Origin: JAPLDB01 sp038206355 | Lineage (GTDB): Bacteria; Bacteroidota; Bacteroidia; AKYH767-A; 2013-40CM-41-45 | Length of the DNA: 64,000 bases | Direction: 5' to 3' | Assembly (NCBI GenBank): GCA_038206355.1 | Contig: JBBRAY010000015.1 | Location: 1 to 64,000, forward strand | Shown here: positions 46,692 through 54,648 of the stretch, piece by piece | Layout of the letters: each line of letters starts with the position of its first letter | How positions within the stretch are numbered: the first letter of the stretch is position 1 | Program-made: the position numbers and the translations under genes | The notes under the pieces: model-generated | Database searches by the model: none | Told to the model about the DNA's origin: nothing | What the model saw: only the letters and a program-made list of their open reading frames with translations

Positions 46692-47003
46692 TTAGTCATG
46701 ATGGTTTTGAGCTGCATGTGGCGCCGCTTTCAGGTTCTTAACAATTAAAGTATTCGGACCAATAACAGGAACAGTTCTGATAACCGGTGCGTCAAGTGTC
46801 ATCTCAACAACCGGATGTTCTTCAGGAACAACATAAGTGCTCACCGCTGCCATAGAGTTTTCAACCTTTCCGGTATTCAGGAAAATTGTCAATGCTATTG
46901 TCATACATGCAATGCAGGACCCTGTAAGAATGACAACCATTTTTCGGCTCATCCTTTGTCGCTGCTTTGTCTGATGTTTTAGTCTTTTATTTTTTTTATC
47001 CAT
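46692..47003 (-). CDS. Small membrane/secreted protein of the GPNT family, copy 3
   Basis: A 103-residue protein: a basic region (DKKNKRLKHQTKQRQRMSRK), a hydrophobic segment ending TIFLNTGK, NSMAAVS as a possible cleavage site, and a tail with VPVIGPNTLIVKN. It is the first gene of the whole array, 18 bases ahead of the 1139-residue protein. The third example of the same gene order argues for a functional link to the surface protein. No known family recognised. Confidence 0.75.
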   Translation of the reverse strand: MDKKNKRLKHQTKQRQRMSRKMVVILTGSCIACMTIALTIFLNTGKVENSMAAVSTYVVPEEHPVVEMTLDAPVIRTVPVIGPNTLIVKNLKAAPHAAQNHHD

Positions 47004-47107
47004 TATTTCCGGATATGAAGTTGTTTTGGGCTAAAGTGAATACACTTCTGATCCTGAAAATTTTACCCGCATCAGGCTAATGATGTTGGCAAAACGGGGA
47101 AAGAAAA

Positions 47108-47121
47108 CTTACATGTGTAAG
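47108..47121. promoter_or_regulatory. Palindromic candidate operator CTTACA-TG-TGTAAG
   Basis: A perfect 14-base dyad in the divergent gap between the adhesin array and the helicase gene. It ends just before the helicase promoter's -33 region, and lies 105 bases from the start of the array's first gene. It shares both arms with the site at 43147-43160. Confidence 0.5.
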
Positions 47122-47143
47122 GTTTATTAGGATTCAGGAACGG

Positions 47144-47151
47144 TATATTTG
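47144..47151 (+). promoter_or_regulatory. -7 box (TATATTTG) of the helicase gene
   Basis: An exact TAnnTTTG match, with a weak -33 (GTTTA at 47122-47126). It shows that the TTG at 47149 is part of the promoter rather than a start codon, leaving ATG 47170 as the start with a leader of about 12 bases. Confidence 0.55.
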
Positions 47152-47169
47152 CCACCCACCCAAAAAAGA

Positions 47170-48714
47170 ATGGATCAGGACGTGTCAATACCATCAGATA
47201 TATCGCCCGCTACAGGGAAACAGTTATACGATTACCAGATCAAGGCAATTGAAGAAATAACCGGCAGGTTAAAAGATCATCCTTCAAGGTATAATTTGTT
47301 GTACCAGCTACCCACAGGCGGCGGTAAAACCGTAATCTTTTCTGAGATCGCAAAGCGGTTTATTCAGGCAACAGGAAAGAAGGTTTTAATACTTACGCAC
47401 CGCATTGAATTATGCGCGCAAACCTCCAGGATGCTTGATGAATTCGGCGTTTATAATAAAGTGATTAACAGCGCAGTAAAAGAATTGCCAGTACCGAATG
47501 ATTATATGTGTTATGTGGCAATGGTAGAGACGTTAAACAATCGTTTGAGGGATAAAATTCTGAGTCTCGATACCATCGGGCTGATGATTGTGGATGAAGC
47601 CCATCACAATTCATTCGGCAAACTTTTATCTTATTATGAAAAAGGAGTTCTTCTCGGTGTTACAGCTACACCGCTTAGCTCCAATATCAGAATAAGAATG
47701 AAGGATACTTACGATGAACTTATTATTGGTGAATCCATTTCTTCATTGGTTCAGAGTGGTTTTTTATCGAAGGCGACAACGTTGCATTATCAGGTAGGAC
47801 TTACTTCCTTGAAAGTTGGCATGAGTGGTGATTATACAGTGAGTTCTTCTGAGCGGTTGTATAACAGTCATGTCATGCAGGACAAACTGCTTAGTGCTTA
47901 CAGGGAAAGAAGTGCAGGTAAAAAAACGCTGATATTCAATAATGGAATTGCGACTTCACAATATGTATATGCTACTTTTCAGGATGCCGGTTACGACATC
48001 AGGCACCTTGACCATACCCATACAGCAGGAGAGAGAAGGGAAATACTTGACTGGTTCCGAAACAAACACGACGCAATATTAACTTCCGTGAGTATTCTCA
48101 CCACAGGTTTTGACGAACCAACGGTGGAGAGTATTATTCTCAATAGGGCAACGAAATCGCTCACGCTTTATTTTCAGATGATTGGTCGCGGATCGCGTGT
48201 GCTGCCTGATAAGAAAGAGTTCATCGTCATTGACCTCGGCAATAACCTGAGCCGGTTTGGATTGTGGGATTCTGAAATAGATTGGAAAAGTATTTATCAG
48301 AACCCTGAATATTATCTTTCAGGAATCCTCAGCGATGAAGAAATTGAACTGAGTTTCAGGTATGAAATGCCGCAGGAGTTGAGGGATAAATTTCCAAATT
48401 CTCCATCTATTGATTTTGACGTAAAGGCAGAGCATCAGCTTGCTGCTGTTACCGGACAACGGCCTAAAGTCGTGATTCAGAAAAGTATGGAGCAACATGT
48501 AGCCATGTGCCTTGCAAACAGCAATGGAACTGATGAAGCATTGATTCTGGCTGATTTGCTGAAAGATGAGATTGCTTTCAGGATTCGTGTTTTCTGCAGA
48601 TGCCTGAGCAAGACATCTGAAAGTTACGTGAAATGGCTTCAGGACGATTACAAGCTGAAACTGAAACTTACGCTAATCAGGAGTGCCCACCATGATTCGG
48701 GGATTGAGGGTTGA
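47170..48714 (+). CDS. SF2 DEAD/DEAH-box helicase
   Basis: A 514-residue protein from ATG 47170. A Q-like motif (YDYQIKAIEEI) precedes motif I LPTGGGKT (47-54). Motif II is DEAH (142-145), motif III TAT (165-167), and motif VI QMIGRGSRV lies in the second RecA domain (FQMIGRGSRVLPDKKEFIVID). The layout matches RadD/UvrB-like SF2 helicases of about this length. These are ATP-dependent nucleic-acid motor proteins, often in DNA repair or restriction. The last ~120 residues carry no domain I recognise. It is a single gene facing away from the adhesin array, so partners are not evident. Confidence 0.88.
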   Translation: MDQDVSIPSDISPATGKQLYDYQIKAIEEITGRLKDHPSRYNLLYQLPTGGGKTVIFSEIAKRFIQATGKKVLILTHRIELCAQTSRMLDEFGVYNKVINSAVKELPVPNDYMCYVAMVETLNNRLRDKILSLDTIGLMIVDEAHHNSFGKLLSYYEKGVLLGVTATPLSSNIRIRMKDTYDELIIGESISSLVQSGFLSKATTLHYQVGLTSLKVGMSGDYTVSSSERLYNSHVMQDKLLSAYRERSAGKKTLIFNNGIATSQYVYATFQDAGYDIRHLDHTHTAGERREILDWFRNKHDAILTSVSILTTGFDEPTVESIILNRATKSLTLYFQMIGRGSRVLPDKKEFIVIDLGNNLSRFGLWDSEIDWKSIYQNPEYYLSGILSDEEIELSFRYEMPQELRDKFPNSPSIDFDVKAEHQLAAVTGQRPKVVIQKSMEQHVAMCLANSNGTDEALILADLLKDEIAFRIRVFCRCLSKTSESYVKWLQDDYKLKLKLTLIRSAHHDSGIEG

Positions 48715-48866
48715 TTTACCACCTTATTTTTACCTGATTTCCTGCTTTAAGATCAACTGCCATCTGCCTGATATTGTAAACAATGCCTGTTGATAATTAA
48801 GGTATCAATTCAATCATTTTTCTTTTCTTTGCGCATAGATTTACCACAATTTAAAACCCCCGCGCA

Positions 48867-49166
48867 ATGGGTGACCTTAAAAATAAATTTCAGGAATTAG
48901 AGAATCAGATTCAGAAATTAATAAATTCGCATCAGAATCTCAGCAAAGAGCTGCAGCATTTAAAGGAAGAGAAAGCGAATCTTGAAAATGAAATCACTGC
49001 CGAAAGGGACCGTGTAAAGATGATGCAGCAAGGGTTTGAGGAGTTCAGGGATGTTACACGTGTAAAGACAAAGGCACAGATTTCAGGGCTAAAAAGTAAA
49101 GTTAACGATATGATCAGCGAAATTGACAGAAGTGTTGCGCTGATTGATACCAATCATAAACAGTGA
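48867..49166 (+). CDS. Short coiled-coil protein upstream of zapA
   Basis: A 99-residue protein that is almost entirely heptad-like (LENQIQKLINSHQNLSKEL, LKEEKANLENEI). It lies directly before zapA, with its stop 13 bases ahead of the zapA ATG. A short coiled-coil gene in front of zapA is usual in Bacteroidota. A division-related, ZapB-like role is suggested by size, structure and neighbour, but there is no sequence motif to prove it. Confidence 0.8.
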   Translation: MGDLKNKFQELENQIQKLINSHQNLSKELQHLKEEKANLENEITAERDRVKMMQQGFEEFRDVTRVKTKAQISGLKSKVNDMISEIDRSVALIDTNHKQ

Positions 49167-49179
49167 ATCAGGCTCCTTT

Positions 49180-49494
49180 ATGAGCGAATTAAATTCAGTA
49201 AAAGTTTCCATCAGCAACCGTTCCTATCCACTTCGGGTTTCGAAAGAGGAAGAGGAGAAAGTGCTGCAGGCTGCACAGGCCATCAATAAACGCCTTAAGG
49301 AGTTCGAAGACAGCTATGCTGTTAAGGATAAGCAGGATTTATTGGCCATGTGTGCTTTGCAGTTTGCTACCGAATCGATGGGTCATCATAAGCAGGATAA
49401 AAAGACAGGGCAGAATGAAGCCGCTGATCAGGTAGATTATTTGAAATTGCTGATTGATGAATATTTAGCATCGGAAGAAACTCCTTCGACATAA
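49180..49494 (+). CDS. zapA: Cell division protein ZapA
   Basis: A 104-residue protein from ATG 49180 (MSELNSVKVSISNRSYPLRV). I prefer this to the upstream ATT-type starts because the conserved ZapA beginning is V-x-V/I-x-I-x-x-R-x-Y-x-L. The helical part has EEEKVLQAAQAINKRLKEF and DLLAMCALQFA, as in the family. ZapA binds FtsZ filaments and stabilises the Z ring. The order zapA - small RNA - rny supports the call. Confidence 0.88.
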   Translation: MSELNSVKVSISNRSYPLRVSKEEEEKVLQAAQAINKRLKEFEDSYAVKDKQDLLAMCALQFATESMGHHKQDKKTGQNEAADQVDYLKLLIDEYLASEETPST

Positions 49495-49565
49495 AGGAAA
49501 ACGTTCTTTGAATAAAAGTTTGCCGGGCACAGTGCTCATTGATGGAATAAACATCTGATTGTTTT

Positions 49566-49597
49566 ATACTGTCGACTGTCAACTGTGGACTGTAGAC
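49566..49597. repeat. Short ACTGT-based tandem repeat
   Basis: ACTGTCGACTGTCAACTGTGGACTGTAGACT contains four ACTGT units about 7-9 bases apart. This is a low-complexity intergenic string of a kind often seen in Bacteroidota; no function is implied. Confidence 0.6.
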
Positions 49598-49659
49598 TTA
49601 TAAGGTATCCCGCATTTATACTGAGATTCACTTTTATAAAACTCAACACTTCGATATCA

Positions 49660-49835
49660 TTGGAATTTAGCTTAAGGCATCCAATGGCAGGCTGCAATGG
49701 CGAGGTCAACTCGTCATCTATCCGCCCAGGCGGATGTTCACGGCAGAAACCAGAAAAACGCCTGGCGGTTCCACCTCTATCTAATGGGGTTTGACGAAGT
49801 CTCTTAGTATGATTGCGGGTTTTTTATTTAATGAG
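49660..49835 (+). ncRNA. ssrS: Probable 6S RNA (boundaries approximate)
   Basis: The zapA-rny gap carries a GC-richer, structured stretch preceded by a promoter-like TATCATTG at 49655-49662 and ended by a T-run (GCGGGTTTTTTATTT, ~49816-49830). Inside are hairpins such as TCCGCC/GGCGGA (TCCGCCCAGGCGGA), and complementary arms (AGGCG... CGCCT; GAGGT... ACCTC) around an internal unpaired region, the general shape of 6S RNA. In many bacteria, including Bacteroidota, 6S RNA sits next to zapA. I have not folded it or run a covariance model, so identity rests mainly on synteny. Confidence 0.5.
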
Positions 49836-49837
49836 AC

Positions 49838-50060
49838 TATGATTTCAGAAGCCCATGGGGCCCACTGAAATCATTTAGTCGAATTAATCCCGAAGGCGAA
49901 GTCCTTTGGGATAAGTTTAAACCTCTGTCTTGTTCTGTGCTTTACAGGGTGCTTCATTGATAAAGCGTGGCTTTTAGAAGTGCAAAGCACGAACTAAATG
50001 CCTTGGTCGAATTAATCCCGAGAGCGAAGCGATTCGGGATCTCATTAAAACACTGTTTTG
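49838..50060. repeat. Hairpin and direct-repeat cluster before rny
   Basis: ATGATTTCAG (49839-49848) pairs perfectly with CTGAAATCAT (49865-49874), with an inner GCCC/GGGC. Two copies of GTCGAATTAATCCCGA plus GCGAAG follow, at ~49878-49922 and ~50004-50050. Each forms its own stem (ATCCCGA... TTCGGGAT in the second). The copies are ~127 bases apart. The stretch has no ORF. Confidence 0.65.
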
Positions 50061-50186
50061 CTATAAGCAAGACGGGCTATTTATTTGAATTGCTACTCTA
50101 AGTTTTTCTTCAGAGTAAATTATTGCTAAACAAGAATTCCATTTCTAAATAACAGGTATGGATTTCATAACAGGAAAAAAATATTT

Positions 50187-51755
50187 ATGGAAGACAATTT
50201 AATAATAATGATTGCAGTTGGTGTTATTGCCCTCGTGGCAGGTGGCATTGTATCGTGGTTCATTCTCAAAAAGGGAATGAAGTCGCGCGAACTTGCTGCC
50301 ATTGAACGCGCAAAAGCAATTGTAAAAGATGCAGAGAACGACGCTGAAGTCGTGAAGAAGAATAAAATTCTGGAAGCCAAAGAAAAATTTCTGCAGCTTA
50401 AATCAGAACATGAAAAGCATATCATTGAAAAAGATAAAGCATTGGGTCTGGCTGAAAACCGCATCAAGCAAAAGGAGCAGTCACTTGCGCAGAAGACTGA
50501 GCAGACACAACGCAAACAACAGGAGTTTGATACGCTTCAGGCCAATCTTAAAAACCAGCTTTCGATTCTTGATGGCAAGAAAGAAGAGCTGGCAAAAATG
50601 CACAATCGCCAGGTTGAACAGCTTGAGAAAATCAGCGGACTGAGTGTTGAAGCTGCAAAAGGCCAGCTTGTTGAGGCATTGAAAGAAGAAGCAAAGACTG
50701 ATGCGTTGTCCTACATCAAGGACATCATGGAAGAGGCAAAACTGACTGCAAATAAAGAGGCGAAAAAGATTGTTATCCAGACGATACAGCGTGTGGCTAC
50801 TGAACATGCAATTGAAAATGCTGTCACCGTTTTTCATATCGAGAATGACGACGTGAAAGGCCGCGTGATCGGACGGGAAGGAAGAAACATCCGTGCACTT
50901 GAAGCTGCTACAGGGGTTGAAATTATTGTTGACGATACGCCGGAATCAATTATCCTGTCCTGCTTTGATCCCGTCAGAAGAGAACTGGCGCGTCTTGCAC
51001 TGCACCAACTCGTAACAGATGGCCGTATCCACCCGGCACGTATTGAAGAAGTAGTGGCAAAAGTAAAGCGTCAGCTCGAAGATGAAATTGTTGAAGTTGG
51101 AAAACGCACAACCATTGACCTCGGAATTCATGGACTTGCTCCTGAAATGATCCGCATGGTGGGAAGAATGAAATACCGTTCTTCTTACGGACAAAATCTG
51201 TTGCAGCACTCCCGCGAAGTGGCAAACCTGTGCGCACTCATGGCCACCGAACTCGGCCTGAATGTAAAACTCGCCAAGCGCGCAGGACTCCTTCATGACA
51301 TTGGTAAAGTTCCTGATGATGAGCCTGAATTACCGCATGCAATCCTCGGGATGAAAATCGCCGAGCGCAATAAAGAAAATCCTGAAGTTTGTAACGCCAT
51401 CGGAGCCCACCACGATGAAATTGAAATGACCAGTATTCTTTCTCCTATCGTCCAGGTATGTGATGCCATCAGCGGCGCACGTCCGGGTGCACGACGTGAA
51501 GTACTGGAGTCGTATATCAAGCGTTTGAAAGATATGGAAGCCATGGCTATGGGATACCAGGGCGTCGACAAGACCTTTGCGATTCAGGCTGGACGTGAAC
51601 TTCGCGTTATCGTTCAAAGCGAAAAGATCAACGACAAGCAGGCAGAGATGCTCAGCTTCGACATCGCAAACAAAATTCAGAATGAAATGACTTATCCGGG
51701 ACAGGTAAAAGTGACTGTCATCAGGGAGACAAGGTCAGTGAATTACGCGAAATAA
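50187..51755 (+). CDS. rny: Ribonuclease Y
   Basis: A 522-residue protein. An N-terminal membrane anchor (IIMIAVGVIALVAGGIVSWFIL) is followed by a long charged coiled coil (~30-200). The KH domain contains GREGRNIRALEAATG from G229. The HD domain has the metal pair H370-D371 in GLLHDIGKVPDDE and a preceding H in LLQHSREVANL. This is the full RNase Y architecture and length. It is a membrane-associated endoribonuclease that initiates mRNA decay. It lies in the expected place after zapA. Confidence 0.96.
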   Translation: MEDNLIIMIAVGVIALVAGGIVSWFILKKGMKSRELAAIERAKAIVKDAENDAEVVKKNKILEAKEKFLQLKSEHEKHIIEKDKALGLAENRIKQKEQSLAQKTEQTQRKQQEFDTLQANLKNQLSILDGKKEELAKMHNRQVEQLEKISGLSVEAAKGQLVEALKEEAKTDALSYIKDIMEEAKLTANKEAKKIVIQTIQRVATEHAIENAVTVFHIENDDVKGRVIGREGRNIRALEAATGVEIIVDDTPESIILSCFDPVRRELARLALHQLVTDGRIHPARIEEVVAKVKRQLEDEIVEVGKRTTIDLGIHGLAPEMIRMVGRMKYRSSYGQNLLQHSREVANLCALMATELGLNVKLAKRAGLLHDIGKVPDDEPELPHAILGMKIAERNKENPEVCNAIGAHHDEIEMTSILSPIVQVCDAISGARPGARREVLESYIKRLKDMEAMAMGYQGVDKTFAIQAGRELRVIVQSEKINDKQAEMLSFDIANKIQNEMTYPGQVKVTVIRETRSVNYAK

Positions 51756-51833
51756 TTTTTTTGTCAACATCGGAACAAAGGAGCAGAGTGAGCGCTTTCA
51801 TTTGTTTTCGAAAATATAATTGCCACCCCATCC

Positions 51834-52661
51834 ATGAGTGCGGACTTTGACATTATTATTGAGCCGAAGAAAAATATCGGTCACTACTGGCGGGAGTTAT
51901 GGCGCTTTCGCGGACTGCTTTATTTCCTTGCATGGAGAGATTTTCTTGTCCGGTATAAGCAAACAGTGCTTGGTGTTTCCTGGAGTCTTATCCGTCCATT
52001 AATTACGCTCGTCGTTTTCACATTAGTCTTTGGAAAAATAGCAAAGCTCCCGGCTAACGGAATCCCTTATTCGCTGCTTGTCTGCGCAGCATTGATTCCC
52101 TGGCAGTTTTTTTCAAACGCATTTACTGAAGCCAGCCAGTCATTAATTTCCAATTCAAATTTACTGAGCAAGGTTTACTTTCCACGGTTACTCGTACCGG
52201 CAAGTACATTACTTGTTGCCATCGTTGACTTTCTCATTTCACTTATCATTCTTGCCGGACTCATGATGTGGTTTCATTTTGTTCCGCCTATCACAATTTT
52301 ACTATTACCGTTATTCTTTCTATTTGCATTGATGGTTTCATTTGGTGCCGGCGTTTTTATTGCAGCTGTAAATGTGAAGTACCGCGACTTCCGCTATGTA
52401 GTTCCTTTTATCGTTCAGGCAGGATTGTATATTTCACCCGTGGGATTCAGTTCATCAGTCGTTCCTGAAAAATACCGATTGCTCTATTCACTCAACCCGA
52501 TGGTTGGTATCATTGATGGTTTCCGTTGGTGTTTACTCGGAAACAATGCACAGATTTATATGCCGGGCTTCGTGCTTTCCATCGGATTTACTTTGTTGCT
52601 TATGATTTTTGGTATTAAATATTTCAGAAATTTCGAAAAAGGATTTGCTGATATTATATAA
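51834..52661 (+). CDS. Polysaccharide ABC exporter permease (Wzm type)
   Basis: A 275-residue membrane protein of the ABC-2 family: cytoplasmic N-terminus (LAWRDFLVRYKQTVLGVSW), about six hydrophobic segments, and the typical SNSNLLSKVYFPRLLVP and YRDFRYVVPFIVQAGLY stretches. With the next gene it forms an exporter that moves lipid-linked O-antigen or a similar glycan across the inner membrane. It is the first gene of the polysaccharide cluster. A weak -7 box (TATAATTG, 51815-51822) sits 12 bases before its start. Confidence 0.92.
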   Translation: MSADFDIIIEPKKNIGHYWRELWRFRGLLYFLAWRDFLVRYKQTVLGVSWSLIRPLITLVVFTLVFGKIAKLPANGIPYSLLVCAALIPWQFFSNAFTEASQSLISNSNLLSKVYFPRLLVPASTLLVAIVDFLISLIILAGLMMWFHFVPPITILLLPLFFLFALMVSFGAGVFIAAVNVKYRDFRYVVPFIVQAGLYISPVGFSSSVVPEKYRLLYSLNPMVGIIDGFRWCLLGNNAQIYMPGFVLSIGFTLLLMIFGIKYFRNFEKGFADII

Positions 52662-52666
52662 GAAGA

Positions 52667-53926
52667 ATGAGCACCGTTATCAAAGTAGAAAATGTTGGAA
52701 AGATGTACCGGTTGCGGCATTCATCGGGTCATCGCTATAAAACATTCCGTGAGGAAATTGTTGGTGGCGTACGTTCTGTTTTTTCTCCGGGAAAGAATTC
52801 AGGTACTACAGAAGAGTTCTGGGCGCTGAAAAATATTTCATTCGACATAAAACAGGGAGACCGCATCGGCATCATCGGCCGAAACGGAGCAGGTAAATCT
52901 ACGTTACTGAAAATACTGAGCAGGATTACCGATCCTACTGAAGGGCGTGTATCTATTAAAGGAAGGGTGGCCAGTTTACTCGAAGTCGGAACCGGGTTTC
53001 ATCCTGAACTTACCGGGAAGGAAAATATTTTTCTCAACGGAAGCATTCTCGGAATGACGCGTGATGAAATCAGAAAAAGATTTGATGAGATCGTTGCATT
53101 TGCAGAGGTGGAAAAATTTCTGGACACGCCAATAAAAAGATACTCAAGCGGAATGTATGTGCGCCTTGCTTTTGCCGTCGCTGCCCATCTCGAGCCGGAA
53201 ATTTTAATTGTTGACGAAGTACTGGCCGTTGGTGATGCACAATTTCAGAAGAAATGCCTGGGGAAAATGGAAGAGGTGAGCAAGAATGATGGCCGCACGG
53301 TTCTTTTTGTCAGTCATAATATGGCAACCATTCAATATCTCTGCAACCAGTGCATGTATCTCAAGCAGGGACTTTTTTCTGCATCAGGAAATACGCAGGA
53401 TGTCATCAGCAAATACCTGATGGAATCGGTTGAAACAGGAAGTGCAGACCTCAGAAATAACAGAAACAGAGAAGGAAATCAACGCATTACTTTTACTGAT
53501 GTCTCATTCAGAAGTATTGGTGGAGAATCTAAACGTTCACTGCAATGCGGTGAGGATGTAGTGATGGATTTACATTTCAATGTGAAGGATTCGCGGCCGG
53601 TAAATGGGTTGCATTTTTCAGTGGGTATTGATGATCATCTGGGTCAGCGTATCACTTATTTCAGCAATGAAATTACCAATCAGGTTTTCAGCAATGTGGA
53701 GTCGGGGAATTATAAAGTGAGTATTGAAATGAAAAAGCTGCCATTGAAGCAAGGCAATTATTCCTATACATTATTTTCAACAGTGGGAGGAGAGATCGCC
53801 GACTGGGTTAAGAATGCGGGAAGTTTTTTTGTGGAGGCAGGTGACTATTTTCATACGGGAAAACTTCCTGATTCCGATCAGGGAACTTTTTATATCAACC
53901 ATTCCTTTAGTTTGAATAAAGAATGA
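52667..53926 (+). CDS. Polysaccharide ABC exporter ATPase with Wzt-like C-terminal domain
   Basis: A 419-residue protein. The nucleotide-binding domain (1-~245) has Walker A GRNGAGKST (71-79), signature YSSGMYVRLA (159-168), Walker B ILIVDEVLAVGD (179-190) and H207 of VSHNM. Residues ~260-419 form a beta-sandwich of the Wzt_C type (RITFTDVSFRSIGGE... LHFSVGIDDHLGQRIT), which in O9a-type systems binds the glycan's terminal cap before export. It therefore pairs with the upstream permease. It overlaps the methyltransferase gene by 4 bases. Confidence 0.93.
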   Translation: MSTVIKVENVGKMYRLRHSSGHRYKTFREEIVGGVRSVFSPGKNSGTTEEFWALKNISFDIKQGDRIGIIGRNGAGKSTLLKILSRITDPTEGRVSIKGRVASLLEVGTGFHPELTGKENIFLNGSILGMTRDEIRKRFDEIVAFAEVEKFLDTPIKRYSSGMYVRLAFAVAAHLEPEILIVDEVLAVGDAQFQKKCLGKMEEVSKNDGRTVLFVSHNMATIQYLCNQCMYLKQGLFSASGNTQDVISKYLMESVETGSADLRNNRNREGNQRITFTDVSFRSIGGESKRSLQCGEDVVMDLHFNVKDSRPVNGLHFSVGIDDHLGQRITYFSNEITNQVFSNVESGNYKVSIEMKKLPLKQGNYSYTLFSTVGGEIADWVKNAGSFFVEAGDYFHTGKLPDSDQGTFYINHSFSLNKE

Positions 53927-54648
53927 AATCATATCCCCGCTCATATTTATTTGAAGTGAAGAAGGCGAAAGGGAAGGGATTGACGCTGCAGTCCTTTCAA
54001 TTTCTGGTAAGGGACTATCAGCAATGGAAAAAATATGCTGCACCCGGCACTTCTTCTGTGGAGGCGCAATTGCCATGGATGACATTTTCTGCTATCCGTT
54101 TTTTGGAAAAGAATCTTAAGCCGGCAATGAATGTTTTTGAATATGGTTGCGGTGGTTCCACCGTTTTCCTGAGTAAACGCTCAGCAAAAGTTATTTCTGT
54201 TGAGCACGATAAGGAATGGTTTCATGTTCTGGGGAAAAAATTAAAAGAGTTAGGTTTGTCCAACTGGGAAGGAAAATTAATTGAACCTGAATTCAACGGA
54301 GAAAACACAAAGTCAATTGCAGATCCGGACGAATACGGAACGGATGATAAAATACTTTCACAATACCGCTTCAGGAAATACGCTTCCGGAATTGATGAAT
54401 ACAGTGACGATTATTTTGACTGGATACTTGTGGACGGGCGTTCCAGGCCTTCCTGTATGAAACATGCCATACCGAAAGTTAAGCCCGGTGGTTTCTTATT
54501 GCTGGACAATGCTGACCGCAATTATTACTTTGAAGGCTTACCCGGAGATTTTAATGATCGTTTCAAAGTTGTTTGTGCTGATGCCGGTCCAACACCATTC
54601 ATGAAAGAGTTTTCTAAAACCATGATCTGGCAAAAAGTAAAAAAATGA
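53923..54648 (+). CDS. SAM-dependent methyltransferase-like protein
   Basis: A 241-residue protein with a class I fold. Motif I is VFEYGCGGST (71-80), the acidic end of strand 2 is VISVEHDKEWF, and DWILVDGR and KPGGFLLLDNAD give later strands. It may modify the exported glycan or its terminus, since terminal methyl caps are read by Wzt-type domains, but the substrate is not visible. It overlaps both neighbours (ATGA at each end). Confidence 0.75.
   Translation: MKSYPRSYLFEVKKAKGKGLTLQSFQFLVRDYQQWKKYAAPGTSSVEAQLPWMTFSAIRFLEKNLKPAMNVFEYGCGGSTVFLSKRSAKVISVEHDKEWFHVLGKKLKELGLSNWEGKLIEPEFNGENTKSIADPDEYGTDDKILSQYRFRKYASGIDEYSDDYFDWILVDGRSRPSCMKHAIPKVKPGGFLLLDNADRNYYFEGLPGDFNDRFKVVCADAGPTPFMKEFSKTMIWQKVKK

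Noticed and set aside
47149..47169. TTG start for the helicase
   Set aside because: The TTG is the last part of an exact -7 promoter box; the ATG at 47170 follows at a normal distance.
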